From Planctomycetota bacterium (GTDB lineage: Bacteria; Planctomycetota; UBA11346), in assembly GCA_947470885.1 (NCBI GenBank), contig CANIXE010000059.1, forward strand, positions 1-9,548: a stretch of DNA of 9,548 nucleotides. Reading direction: 5' to 3'. The position numbers were made by a program, and so were the translations under genes. Below the pieces are notes generated by a model. That model saw only the letters and a list, made by a program, of their open reading frames with translations. It did no database searches and was not told the DNA's origin. Of this stretch, positions 1 through 5,939 are shown piece by piece. The first letter of the stretch is position 1; every line of letters begins with the position of its first letter.

Positions 1-55
1 AACCATGGCCCGGCCAAGCCCAAGATTAAATCCGTGTTTAGATGCTTATCTGTTT

Positions 56-86
56 TTGAATTATCATATAATCATATAAATATCCT
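56..86 (+). promoter_or_regulatory. AT-rich candidate promoter region upstream of the pseudopilin
   Basis: This AT-rich stretch lies 30-60 bases upstream of the pseudopilin start. It contains a perfect -10-like hexamer TATAAT at 67-72 and TATAAA at 75-80. Both sit in a two-copy tandem repeat of ATCATATA (63-70 and 71-78). A TTGAAT at 56-61 is too close to either hexamer to be a normal -35 box, and no good -35 lies 16-18 bases upstream of TATAAT. A promoter here is plausible because this is the only AT-rich region before the gene, but the exact boxes are uncertain. Confidence 0.25.
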
Positions 87-112
87 AATTACCTTCCAAG
101 TTGGGGAGCCTC

Positions 113-874
113 ATGTGTTGTTGTGCAAGGAATCTAAAATTTGATATTACCGACAAGCTGAGCGGTTCACTCCGAGGATTTTTCCAATTGTCGCCACGTA
201 GGGGATTTACCACGATTGAGCTCATGGTGACCATTGCGATCATAGCTATTTTATCGGTCATCCTTTTGCCGGGGGTAAATCTGGTCCGAGCAACGGCGAA
301 GGGAATGAGTTGCAAAAACAACCTACGTCAGGTTGGATTTGCCACAATGACCTTTGCTGAAGAAAACGAAGGATGTTTACCCCGATTGTGTGCGCCGGGT
401 GGAGGCGGTCCATATATGTATAATCAGATTTCCGTGCACATCGACGAAGGAAACGGATCTGCTGCTTCTTCAGTGGTTACAGGAAAGCTTTTGCAATGTC
501 CTTCGGAGATAATTCATTACCCCGGTGGCTACCGCGGAGACTATGGCCCAAATTCTTACTACGTTACCATGAGTGGTGCGGCGACTAACAATCTTGGAAA
601 ATCATTGGCATCAGTGAAGTTGACAAGCCGAACCTTTTTGATGGTGGACGCCCGCTCCAACGGCGTCGGTTTCTGGAATGTGCACATGGACCGCATGCGA
701 CAATCTGGAATCGTGCCCGTTCTCGATAACAATGGAACAACATGGCCTCCTCGGCATAAAACTGGGATGAATTGGATGTTCTTTGACTTGCATGTAGAAG
801 CTTTATCGACCTCGGAGGTCATGGGGATGACCCAAAGCCAGCTCTTTGCGTTAACGGGGTATCCGGTACCATAG
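113..874 (+). CDS. Type II secretion-like pseudopilin with H-X9-D C-terminal motif
   Basis: Pseudopilin-like protein of 253 aa from ATG 113, expected to be cut by prepilin peptidase and to sit in the inner membrane or a pilus-like fibre. Near residue 31 the sequence RRG|FTTIE gives a standard cleavage site with Glu at mature position 5, followed by a hydrophobic helix (about residues 38-55) ending in the usual LLPGV turn. CKNNLRQ (residues 67-73) is typical of the large PVC-group family with an H-X9-DG ending. Near the C-terminus, His215 and Asp225 keep the H-X9-D spacing, but Leu replaces the usual Gly. Starts: ATG 113 follows GGGGAG at 103-108 (4-base gap) and gives an unusually long leader. 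TTG 188 follows GAGGA at 175-179 (8-base gap) and gives a normal leader; the mature protein is the same. The gene is less GC-rich than the rest. Such proteins often occur as many orphan copies per genome, so its exact role cannot be read here. Confidence 0.85.
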   Translation: MCCCARNLKFDITDKLSGSLRGFFQLSPRRGFTTIELMVTIAIIAILSVILLPGVNLVRATAKGMSCKNNLRQVGFATMTFAEENEGCLPRLCAPGGGGPYMYNQISVHIDEGNGSAASSVVTGKLLQCPSEIIHYPGGYRGDYGPNSYYVTMSGAATNNLGKSLASVKLTSRTFLMVDARSNGVGFWNVHMDRMRQSGIVPVLDNNGTTWPPRHKTGMNWMFFDLHVEALSTSEVMGMTQSQLFALTGYPVP

Positions 875-887
875 GAGGCACGTCAAC

Positions 888-1079
888 ATGCGTGCCCTGA
901 ACCAGAAACTTCCATGTGGTGGCAAACGGGTGCGCTTGGAAGTCACCCCCGCCAGACTCGCGCACGCGGTCGTGAGCGAACCGTTCACCCTGGAAAACGC
1001 AATTGGAGCGCATCTGCTGCGTTGTTTCAAACCTTGCATCTGCGCACCGCTTGCGTTTCCAGGCGCACCATTTGGGTGA
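888..1079 (+). CDS. Candidate small protein (63 aa), function unknown
   Basis: A 63-codon frame starting with ATG, preceded by a strong Shine-Dalgarno sequence (TAGGAGG, 872-878, overlapping the pseudopilin stop codon) with a 9-base gap. Position and ribosome-binding site would suit a gene co-transcribed with the pseudopilin. I do not recognise the protein. It is rather basic, has four cysteines (in the motifs LPCGG and RCFKPCICAP), and shows no signal peptide or membrane segment. Third-position base use is only mildly GC-biased, so coding is not proven. The same frame continues past its TGA to 1292 with only one more TGA inside, so it may instead be the front of a decayed gene or part of a repeated spacer. 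Confidence 0.27.
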   Translation: MRALNQKLPCGGKRVRLEVTPARLAHAVVSEPFTLENAIGAHLLRCFKPCICAPLAFPGAPFG

Positions 1080-1306
1080 AACAACCATCGAGGCAAAGAC
1101 TTGAATAATACAGCGGGGAACCTGCAAATGGCTAACTCAACGGCGTTATTGAGGTTCACCGCGCTGTGATCGCTCCCCGAGCAACCTCGTTTGCTGGCCA
1201 TGGTACGACCACGCAGCATTGCCGTCGATAGCGGCGATGGACTTGGTCTGAACGACCCGGGCATCACGGCGGAAACGACCATTTGGCCCTGAGGCTTGCC
1301 AAGAAA
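1080..1306. other. Intergenic stretch before the repressor gene; possible decayed coding sequence
   Basis: No convincing gene. In the frame of the 888 start, the sequence reads on after the TGA at 1077-1079 through 29 codons to a TGA at 1167-1169, then 40 codons to a TGA at 1290-1292. Pieces include an ATG at 1128 with 13 codons and an ATG at 1200 with 30 codons, neither with a clear ribosome-binding site. A small inverted repeat CTCAA/TTGAG (1136-1140 and 1149-1153) is present. An opposite-strand frame also crosses the region, but it runs through the whole repressor gene and looks like a by-product of composition. The stretch may be a remnant or a genome-dispersed repeat. Confidence 0.3.
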
Positions 1307-1326
1307 TACGAATTTATTCGTATGAC
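1296..1326 (+). promoter_or_regulatory. Candidate promoter of the repressor-peptidase operon
   Basis: TTGCCA at 1296-1301 and TATGAC at 1321-1326 are separated by 19 bases, a wide but tolerable spacing for a sigma-70-type promoter. The first operator-like palindrome (1307-1322) fills the spacer and touches the -10 box, which is where a BlaI-type repressor would be expected to bind to shut off its own operon. The box match is modest; the placement relative to the operator is the main argument. Confidence 0.28.
1307..1322. promoter_or_regulatory. Operator-like palindrome, copy 1
   Basis: TACGAATTTATTCGTA: two perfect 6-base half-sites (TACGAA/TTCGTA) around a TTTA centre. It has a near-copy at 1361-1376 (14 of 16 bases match when reversed), and the pair lies just upstream of a BlaI/MecI-type gene, whose family binds dyad operators in its own promoter. 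The sequence is not the staphylococcal TACA/TGTA box, so the assignment rests on symmetry, duplication and position. Confidence 0.5.
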
Positions 1327-1360
1327 ACAGCCCGGGTCGTCTGCGCGATCCTGGGCTGTC

Positions 1361-1376
1361 GACGAATAATTTCGTA
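1361..1376. promoter_or_regulatory. Operator-like palindrome, copy 2
   Basis: GACGAATAATTTCGTA. Read on the opposite strand it is TACGAAATTATTCGTC, differing from the first site at 2 of 16 positions. Its centre lies 54 bases from that of copy 1, about five helical turns, so two repressor dimers could bind the same DNA face. It ends 29 bases before the preferred repressor start codon, so it would lie within the transcribed leader if the promoter at 1296-1326 is correct. Confidence 0.48.
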
Positions 1377-1405
1377 GTTATCCAATGGGCATGGAGACAC
1401 GACGC

Positions 1406-1804
1406 ATGGATTCCAGCCTGGGCAATCTGCCTCGTCCGACGGAAGCTGAATTGGAGATCCTTGGCGTACTGTGGCGATGCGATTCGGCGACAGTTCGTGA
1501 CGTCCATGAACAGCTCGGTGGTCAACGTGGCACGGGATACACCACGACGCTCAAGCTCATGCAATTGATGGCCAGCAAGGGCCTGGTTGTACGAGACGAA
1601 AGCCAACGCAGCCACGTTTATCGAGCTGTCCAACCTCAAGCAGCAGCCCAGCGGCAGATGGTCGGACGCCTGATCGACCAGGTCTTCGCCGGCTCGACCA
1701 GCGCCCTGGTTCAGCAGGCACTTGAAGCAGGCAGCGTTGACGTGGCCGAGCTCAAGGAAATCCGTCGTTTGATTGACGCCCGCTGCGGCAGGAGCAAGTC
1801 ATGA
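1406..1804 (+). CDS. BlaI/MecI/CopY-family transcriptional repressor
   Basis: Winged-helix repressor of 132 aa, close to the usual length of about 125 for this family. Residues 11-75 form the DNA-binding domain: TEAELEILGVLW is the signature first helix, GYTTTLKLMQLMASKGLV the recognition helix and following helix, and the segment ending SHVYRA the wing. Residues 80-125 (VFAGSTSALVQQALE) match the dimerisation region, which holds the cleavage site in BlaI and MecI. The family represses its own operon and is inactivated when a partner M56 peptidase is triggered. The start at ATG 1406 is preferred because GGAG lies at 1393-1396, 9 bases upstream; in-frame ATGs at 1385 and 1391 lack such a site. 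The stop overlaps the peptidase start (ATGA), so the two are translationally coupled. The double palindrome upstream suggests autoregulation. The regulated target beyond this operon is unknown. Confidence 0.93.
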   Translation: MDSSLGNLPRPTEAELEILGVLWRCDSATVRDVHEQLGGQRGTGYTTTLKLMQLMASKGLVVRDESQRSHVYRAVQPQAAAQRQMVGRLIDQVFAGSTSALVQQALEAGSVDVAELKEIRRLIDARCGRSKS

Positions 1805-4218
1805 TTATGAGTCAAGGAGAGCTCGTCAGCTGGCTCGCGGGCCTGTTGCTCCATTCGGTCTGGATCGCCACGGTGGTCGCCCTCGTGGCCTGGGGGCTGC
1901 TGCGTCAGTTCCGCGATCCGCGCACGGCCCATGGCGTGGCGGCGGGTGGATTGCTCCTCATCGCCATGGGCCTGGTGGGGATGGGAGTGGTCACCTGGCC
2001 GAAGACGATGCCGGCATTGACGTATATTCCTTCCGTCGCTCCTAGCGTGGTTTCCACCGTGCAGCCGCAAATCAGTGGGCCGGTGGTCGCCACTCCCCGG
2101 GCGACTTACACCGATTGGCGCACCTACCTGGTGATGGTGTGGTCGTGGGGCGTGATCGGCTTGTCGCTGCGCCATGTCGGCGGCTGGTGGCGAGTCCTGC
2201 GACTACGTCAGACCGCCCGCCAGATCAGCGGCGATTTGGCCGAACGATTTTGTGTTCTCAGTCAGGGCGCCGGGGTGAAGCTACCATTGCTGCTCTCCAG
2301 CACGAACTTGGCGGTGCCCATCGCGATCGGCTGGTGGCGACCGGCCGTGATGGTGCCTGCCAGCCTGCTGACCGGACTGCCTCAAGCCCAGCTCGAAGCT
2401 CTGCTGCTGCATGAGCTGGCGCATTTGCGCCGGCAGGATTGGCTGGTGGCGCTTGCGGCGAGCCTGCTTGAAAGCCTGCTGTTCTTCCATCCCGCTGTCT
2501 GGTGGCTTGGTCGCCGCCTGCGGGATTCGAGGGAGTTGTGCTGCGATGCCCAGGCGCTGCATGCAGGGGCGGAGCCGGAAGGCCTGGCACGCGCCCTGCT
2601 TGCCCTCGCTGAGCGCCTGGCACCTGGCGGTCCTGCCCTGGCGGCGACCGGCGGCGTGCTTGCCGACCGGGTGCGCCGGATCCTCGGCTTGCCCGAGCGT
2701 CGTGAGCAGTCCTGGCGCGCGCTGACTGCGATCATCCTGCTGCCGCTACTGCTGGTTCTCATCACCGCGTGTTCGACGGCCAGCCCTGCGCGGCTTACTC
2801 GGACAGAGCCGCTTACTCGGGCAGAGCCATTGATTTCAAATCCCCTGGAGTCGAGCGGTTCCGAACCCACATTTCCGCTCGCGCGCCGCATCCGTGCCAA
2901 CGCCTTTGGTCGCACGATTTGTTATGACGTCCGGCTCCTTCTCGCCTCCCCGGAATTCTGGGCCGAACACGGGCTGGTGGGGGACCAGCCGAAGCGCCTG
3001 GATGACATGGCGGTGAAGCGCCTCCTGGCCGAGAACAATTGGCCCAACCGCGCCGAAACCTGGTGGCACCCGCAAGTCGAGGCGTATCCACTGCAACTCT
3101 GCAATGCCACTACACTCAAAAAACAGGCCTACACCAAGGACTATCGTCTGGTCCAAGGTCGACTGACCCCAGAATATTCAGATCTCATTTATGGAAGCCT
3201 TGTTGAAGTCTGCGCTGAACCCGTCGATGGTGGTTTCGTGCTGACCAGGGCCTATGCCGTCCATGCGCAACTGATGTCCTGGACAAAGATGGCCTTCCCC
3301 TGGTCAGGTGAGGGCAAGGAAAGCCAGTACGACCTACTTTTTCCGGTCGTGCAGGTGGCCAAGGCCAAGCTTGAACCAGACACGCGTCTGGCCATCGGCG
3401 AGACCATTGCCATGCCCTTGGTATCCTCCGTGCAGCAGGGGGGCATGCCTACCTTCGGGCCCGCCATCGAATACATAAAAGAACATGGTAGTATCCCCCT
3501 CAGTCTGGGAGCCCAGGATGAGAGTCGGTATGTCTGCCTGTTCACCGTCCAGTTGGGTAGCAATCCGGCGTTTCGCCTCAACGAACCGCCGGCTCCGGCG
3601 GATTGGCTTGACCGCACGCGGGTCACGTTGGACCTGGACCACGTCCCCCTGGACCAGGCGTGCCTTCGACTGATGCCGCAGTTGCCGGTCAAGATGCAGA
3701 TTCTGGCCCGAAAGGATTGGCCCCTCATTAGTCTGACCGCACATGATGATTCAGCACGGGTGGTGCTGAATCAATTGCTGAGCCAAGGACAGTCGATCGC
3801 CACCGCCACCGGAGAAGGGCTGCTGATTAAGCCCGAACCGGCCAATTTTACGGACCAGCAGCGCCGCCTTGTTGCCCCCCAGGAAGCCCCTGCCGAGTGG
3901 CTCGATCGCACCCGGGTCGAACTCGATCTGCATGACGTCACCTTGGACGAGGCGGTCAACCGCCTGATGGCCCAGCTGCCGGTTGCAGTGGAGGTGGTCC
4001 GTGATGCCGACTATGCCGCTACCCGCGTCAACTTGAAGGTGCACGGTGAAACCGCCCGCGTTGCCCTCGACCGTCTTCTTAGTCAGTGCCTGCTTGAGGC
4101 CACGGCGAGCGACAAGCAACTCCGATTGGTATCATCTCCGGTCAAGGACATGGGTCTGCTGTACCAGCCCGGAACCATCTTGCCCCTGACTCCCCCAACG
4201 GCATCCGCCGGTTTTTAG
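1801..4218 (+). CDS. BlaR1-like M56 membrane metallopeptidase with large non-PBP extracytoplasmic tail
   Basis: Zinc peptidase of 805 aa, the probable sensor-transducer for the repressor just upstream. Residues 8-36, 46-64 and 109-125 are likely membrane helices. The M56 catalytic core follows: HELAH at 204-208 (zinc ligands His204 and His208, catalytic Glu205) and Glu245 in RELCCDA as the likely third ligand. A further membrane helix (about 307-323) ends in a lipobox-like ITAC (Cys324), then a Ser/Pro/Thr-rich linker. BlaR1 and MecR1 carry a penicillin-binding sensor domain at this point, but I see no transpeptidase-type SxxK/SxN/KTG set. Instead residues about 360-590 form an unrecognised region whose end (TRLAIGETIAM) faintly recalls secretin beta-domains. 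Two tandem repeats of about 85 residues follow (WLDRTRV at 602 and 700), resembling secretin/TonB short N-terminal (STN) domains. The ligand is unknown. M56 assignment is firm; the tail domains are a pattern judgement. Confidence 0.92.
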   Translation: MIMSQGELVSWLAGLLLHSVWIATVVALVAWGLLRQFRDPRTAHGVAAGGLLLIAMGLVGMGVVTWPKTMPALTYIPSVAPSVVSTVQPQISGPVVATPRATYTDWRTYLVMVWSWGVIGLSLRHVGGWWRVLRLRQTARQISGDLAERFCVLSQGAGVKLPLLLSSTNLAVPIAIGWWRPAVMVPASLLTGLPQAQLEALLLHELAHLRRQDWLVALAASLLESLLFFHPAVWWLGRRLRDSRELCCDAQALHAGAEPEGLARALLALAERLAPGGPALAATGGVLADRVRRILGLPERREQSWRALTAIILLPLLLVLITACSTASPARLTRTEPLTRAEPLISNPLESSGSEPTFPLARRIRANAFGRTICYDVRLLLASPEFWAEHGLVGDQPKRLDDMAVKRLLAENNWPNRAETWWHPQVEAYPLQLCNATTLKKQAYTKDYRLVQGRLTPEYSDLIYGSLVEVCAEPVDGGFVLTRAYAVHAQLMSWTKMAFPWSGEGKESQYDLLFPVVQVAKAKLEPDTRLAIGETIAMPLVSSVQQGGMPTFGPAIEYIKEHGSIPLSLGAQDESRYVCLFTVQLGSNPAFRLNEPPAPADWLDRTRVTLDLDHVPLDQACLRLMPQLPVKMQILARKDWPLISLTAHDDSARVVLNQLLSQGQSIATATGEGLLIKPEPANFTDQQRRLVAPQEAPAEWLDRTRVELDLHDVTLDEAVNRLMAQLPVAVEVVRDADYAATRVNLKVHGETARVALDRLLSQCLLEATASDKQLRLVSSPVKDMGLLYQPGTILPLTPPTASAGF
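2793..2828 (+). repeat. 18-bp tandem duplication in the M56 peptidase linker
   Basis: GCTTACTCGGACAGAGCC (2793-2810) is followed directly by GCTTACTCGGGCAGAGCC (2811-2828), differing at one base. It encodes LTRTEP-LTRAEP in the linker just outside the last membrane helix. As a multiple of three it keeps the frame. It looks like a recent slippage duplication in a region under weak constraint. Confidence 0.85.
3589..4137 (+). repeat. Intragenic duplication: two STN-like domains of the peptidase tail
   Basis: Two copies of a domain spaced 98 codons apart. Both begin APA-[DE]-WLDRTRV, continue with LDL..V.LD.A..RLM.QLPV, and end with a segment ARV.L..LLSQ followed by a short beta strand (LLIKP in copy 1, LRLVS in copy 2). 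The pattern of a strand, a helix with LD.A...L, a second strand and a helix with L..LL matches the fold expected of STN domains, which in FecA-type receptors and secretins mediate protein contacts. The copies share identity along their length, most strongly in the first half, so the duplication is old but clear. Confidence 0.7.
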
Positions 4219-4344
4219 GGGACCTCTGCCTTTGGTTTTCAGGTCAGATAACCCCGATGGCGTGGTACACGGCTTGGAAACGAAAACAGGTGCGAGGGAC
4301 GGGAGCAACCGAGGTGAAGGAGCAGATGAATGAACGGCGCACAG

Positions 4345-4375
4345 ACGCCAGTGATGGCTCGCCGAAGCGAGGCGT
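4345..4375. repeat. Nested inverted repeat in the panB upstream spacer
   Basis: ACGCC (4345-4349) pairs with GGCGT (4371-4375), enclosing CTCGC-CGAA-GCGAG (4358-4371), a tight stem with a four-base loop; the two stems share one base at 4371. A further GGCG/CGCC pair (4336-4339 and 4346-4349) competes for the left arm. The arrangement suits a REP-like palindromic unit or an RNA hairpin; no T-run follows. Confidence 0.4.
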
Positions 4376-4448
4376 AGATTCATGCCGGGTGTCCGTGATG
4401 CGCCCTGCGGGTGGGGTGAGGGCCGGTAAAGATCATGGCCAGCAAAGG

Positions 4449-4477
4449 CCCACCTGTGGACCTTGCGGGAAGGTGGG
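4449..4477. repeat. Perfect 7-bp inverted repeat with 15-base loop
   Basis: CCCACCT (4449-4455) and AGGTGGG (4471-4477) are exact reverse complements around a 15-base loop. No T-run follows, so it is not a standard intrinsic terminator. It overlaps the start of the 12-base tandem repeat at 4472-4495. Confidence 0.45.
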
Positions 4478-4495
4478 ATTCGGGTTGGGATTCGG
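4472..4495 (+). repeat. Two-copy 12-base tandem repeat
   Basis: GGTGGGATTCGG (4472-4483) is followed directly by GTTGGGATTCGG (4484-4495), with 11 of 12 bases matching. It lies about 90 bases upstream of the preferred panB start. It may be a slippage product; nothing in it marks a regulator site. Confidence 0.7.
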
Positions 4496-4587
4496 CATCG
4501 TAGGGGGTGACACCGGTAGACGGGCCGGATCCTTGCACGGGCAGGCTCGCCAGTGGCGATTCGCGCCGGGACTTCACACTCCGCGCC

Positions 4588-5415
4588 ATGGTCACGCCCC
4601 CCGCCCGTTCGGAAACTCCGCGCAAAGTCACCACCCTCCGCCTGATGGAGATGAAGCAGGCCGGGGAGAAGATCAGCGCCCTGACGGCCTATGACTTCCT
4701 GACCGCGCGGATGCTCGATCAGGCGGGCATCGACGTGATCCTGGTGGGGGATTCGGCGGCGATGGTCTTCGCCGGCAACGACACCACCATTCCGATGACC
4801 ATGGAGGAGATGCTGTACCATGTCCGGGTGGTGACCCGGGCGGTGAAGCGGGCCCTGGTGATCGCCGACATGCCCTTCGGCAGCTACCACGAGGGGGCCG
4901 ACGCCGCCCTGCGCAACGCCATCCGTCTCCTCAAGGAAAGTCAGGCCGAGGCCATCAAGCTGGAGGGCGGTCGCTCGGTCTGCCCGATCATCGAGCGGGT
5001 CGTCAATGCGGGGATTCCGGTGTGTGGTCACATTGGCCTGCAGCCCCAGAGCATCCTCACCTACGGCACCTACAAGGTTCGGGGCACCGAAGGGGATGAG
5101 GCGGATCAGATCCTCGCCGATGCCCACGCCCTGGAGGCGGCGGGGGCCTTCGCCCTCGTGGTGGAGAAGGTCCCCCGGGACCTGATGGTGCGGATCAGCG
5201 CCGAATTGAGCATCCCCACCATCGGCATCGGCGCCGGTGCGGCCTGCGACGGGCAGATTCTGGTGACCCCGGACCTGTTGGGGATGAACACCAAGTTTCA
5301 TCCCCGCTTCGTTCGCAAATACGCCCAATTGGCGGAGGTCATGGACGGGGCGTTCCGGGCCTACCGGGACGACGTGAAGGCCGGGCGGTTTCCCTTGGAA
5401 TCCGAGTCCTACTGA
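4588..5415 (+). CDS. panB: 3-methyl-2-oxobutanoate hydroxymethyltransferase (ketopantoate hydroxymethyltransferase)
   Basis: Cytoplasmic enzyme that adds a hydroxymethyl group from 5,10-methylenetetrahydrofolate to alpha-ketoisovalerate, giving ketopantoate, the first committed step to pantothenate and coenzyme A. The 275-aa product fits the usual 260-280 range, and family signatures run throughout: KISALTAYD near residue 28, LVGDS with metal ligand Asp55, IADMPFGSY with Asp94, IKLEGG with Glu126, CGHIGLQPQ near 146, VVEKVP with the probable catalytic Glu193, and IGIGAG further on. These residues match Asp45, Asp84, Glu114 and Glu181 of the E. coli enzyme. ATG 4588 is preferred because it gives the family's normal start; an in-frame GTG at 4507 would add 27 low-complexity residues. 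No strong ribosome-binding site precedes 4588. No panC or panD is adjacent. The 3' end overlaps the convergent ATPase gene by 7 bases. Confidence 0.97.
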   Translation: MVTPPARSETPRKVTTLRLMEMKQAGEKISALTAYDFLTARMLDQAGIDVILVGDSAAMVFAGNDTTIPMTMEEMLYHVRVVTRAVKRALVIADMPFGSYHEGADAALRNAIRLLKESQAEAIKLEGGRSVCPIIERVVNAGIPVCGHIGLQPQSILTYGTYKVRGTEGDEADQILADAHALEAAGAFALVVEKVPRDLMVRISAELSIPTIGIGAGAACDGQILVTPDLLGMNTKFHPRFVRKYAQLAEVMDGAFRAYRDDVKAGRFPLESESY

Positions 5416-5939
5416 GCCGCCAAGCGATCATACATCGCCCGCAGGCAGGCCCGCACGTCGCCGTGGTGCTGGGCGAATAGTTCGGCGATGTCGTCGGGTC
5501 GGGGTTCCCCCAGGGCGTCGATGACCCGGCCCAGCAGTTCCGCCGAAGTCTGTTGCCGGCGCAGGGTCGGTAGGCGGCCCGGGCGGTGACTGGTGGCGAG
5601 GATGCGCCTGGCCCGGCGGCGGATCCGCCACCACCCCAGGGGTCCCAACTGCTCGAGGCCGTCGAGGACCAGGACTCCGTCGATCCGCCCGGGGAGTTCT
5701 GCCAGGGCCGCCCGGTTGTGGGTCGGATCCTGGCGCAGGCGCAGCCAGGTGATGCAGCCCAGGCGGGGAGCCATTGCCCGTAGCAGGGTGCTTTTGCCGC
5801 TGCCGTGGGGGCCCACCAGCACGCCCCGGTGATCCTGGGCCGCGAACCGGGTCAGCAGGTCCTCCAGGGATTCGTCGAGCAGGGGGGCGAGGGCGTCGGT
5901 GCGTTCCGGGCGGAACGGGTTTTCGTGGGCGGCGATCAC
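5409..5939 (-). CDS. Small P-loop ATPase (AAA-like), unknown role
   Basis: Predicted soluble ATPase of 176 aa. GPHGSGKST (residues 43-51) is a Walker A motif; GVLVLDGLEQL (88-98) fits Walker B, with Asp93 as the Mg-binding acid and Glu96 nearby; ILATSH (113-118) fits a sensor-1 strand. Residues 99-113 are very rich in Arg and Trp, a possible membrane or nucleic-acid contact. The start ENPFRPERTDAL recalls a family of small ATPases I associate with planctomycetes and relatives, of unknown role. The GTG start at 5939 is chosen because it overlaps the stop of the upstream gene (GTGA), as at another junction in this cluster; a longer open frame to 6470 lies inside the neighbouring gene and is not credible. 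Last gene of the minus-strand cluster, its TAG stop lies inside the panB 3' end. Coupling suggests it works with the upstream membrane protein. Confidence 0.85.
   Translation of the reverse strand: MIAAHENPFRPERTDALAPLLDESLEDLLTRFAAQDHRGVLVGPHGSGKSTLLRAMAPRLGCITWLRLRQDPTHNRAALAELPGRIDGVLVLDGLEQLGPLGWWRIRRRARRILATSHRPGRLPTLRRQQTSAELLGRVIDALGEPRPDDIAELFAQHHGDVRACLRAMYDRLAAQ

Larger units (their letters stand above)
1307..1376. repeat. 70-bp imperfect palindrome with a GC-rich central hairpin
   Basis: The two operator-like sites are the outer arms of a larger inverted repeat. Inside them, 1327-1336 (ACAGCCCGGG) pairs with 1350-1359 (CCTGGGCTGT) as a 10-bp stem with one G-T pair and a 13-base loop. 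AT-rich outer arms and a GC-rich inner stem together make almost the whole 70 bases self-complementary. No T-run follows the stem, so a simple terminator is unlikely. It could be a two-dimer operator, an RNA leader hairpin, or a small mobile palindromic (REP/MITE-like) element that brought the operators in. Confidence 0.6.
4219..4587. other. Intergenic spacer between the peptidase gene and panB, with several short repeats
   Basis: No convincing gene in about 370 bases. A plus-strand frame from 4257 runs through the spacer into panB in the wrong register and has no ribosome-binding site. The spacer holds a weak stem just after the peptidase stop (GACCT 4221-4225 with AGGTC 4241-4245, flanked by G and C runs, no T-run), a nested inverted repeat at 4345-4375, a 7-bp perfect inverted repeat at 4449-4477 and a two-copy 12-base tandem repeat at 4472-4495. 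The density of small repeats suggests a repetitive or structured element. The panB promoter must lie here or farther upstream, but I cannot place it. Confidence 0.4.

Noticed and set aside
1077..1169. TGA readthrough or recoding in the 888-1292 frame
   Set aside because: TGA ends panB, the repressor and several other clear genes in the window, there is no tRNA or recoding element, and TGA is the commonest chance stop in GC-rich sequence.
1327..1359. The GC-rich hairpin between the operators as an intrinsic terminator
   Set aside because: The stem is strong, but it is followed by CGACGAATAATTT rather than a T-run, and it lies between a candidate promoter and its gene. Attenuation remains possible but is not supported.
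851..1639. Minus-strand frame of 262 codons from the repressor gene back to the pseudopilin end
   Set aside because: It runs antisense through most of the repressor DNA-binding domain and through the operator palindrome, and has no recognisable motif. It may reflect a repeat in 875-1300, which is listed separately.
1406..4218. Annotating the pair as true beta-lactam resistance regulators blaI-blaR1
   Set aside because: There is no penicillin-binding sensor domain and no beta-lactamase gene nearby; only the family relationship is supported.
4218..4255. Possible intrinsic terminator after the peptidase gene
   Set aside because: Only a 5-bp stem plus a G/C flank with a long loop, and no T-run after it; too weak to annotate as a terminator.
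4257..4694. Plus-strand frame of 145 codons in the spacer before panB
   Set aside because: No ribosome-binding site, Gly/Arg-rich translation, and it runs about 100 bases into panB in another frame.
4132..5328. Long minus-strand frame (398 codons) opposite panB
   Set aside because: It lies antisense to a clear panB gene, has a His/Gly/Arg-rich composition with no motif, and results from the GC-rich codon pattern.
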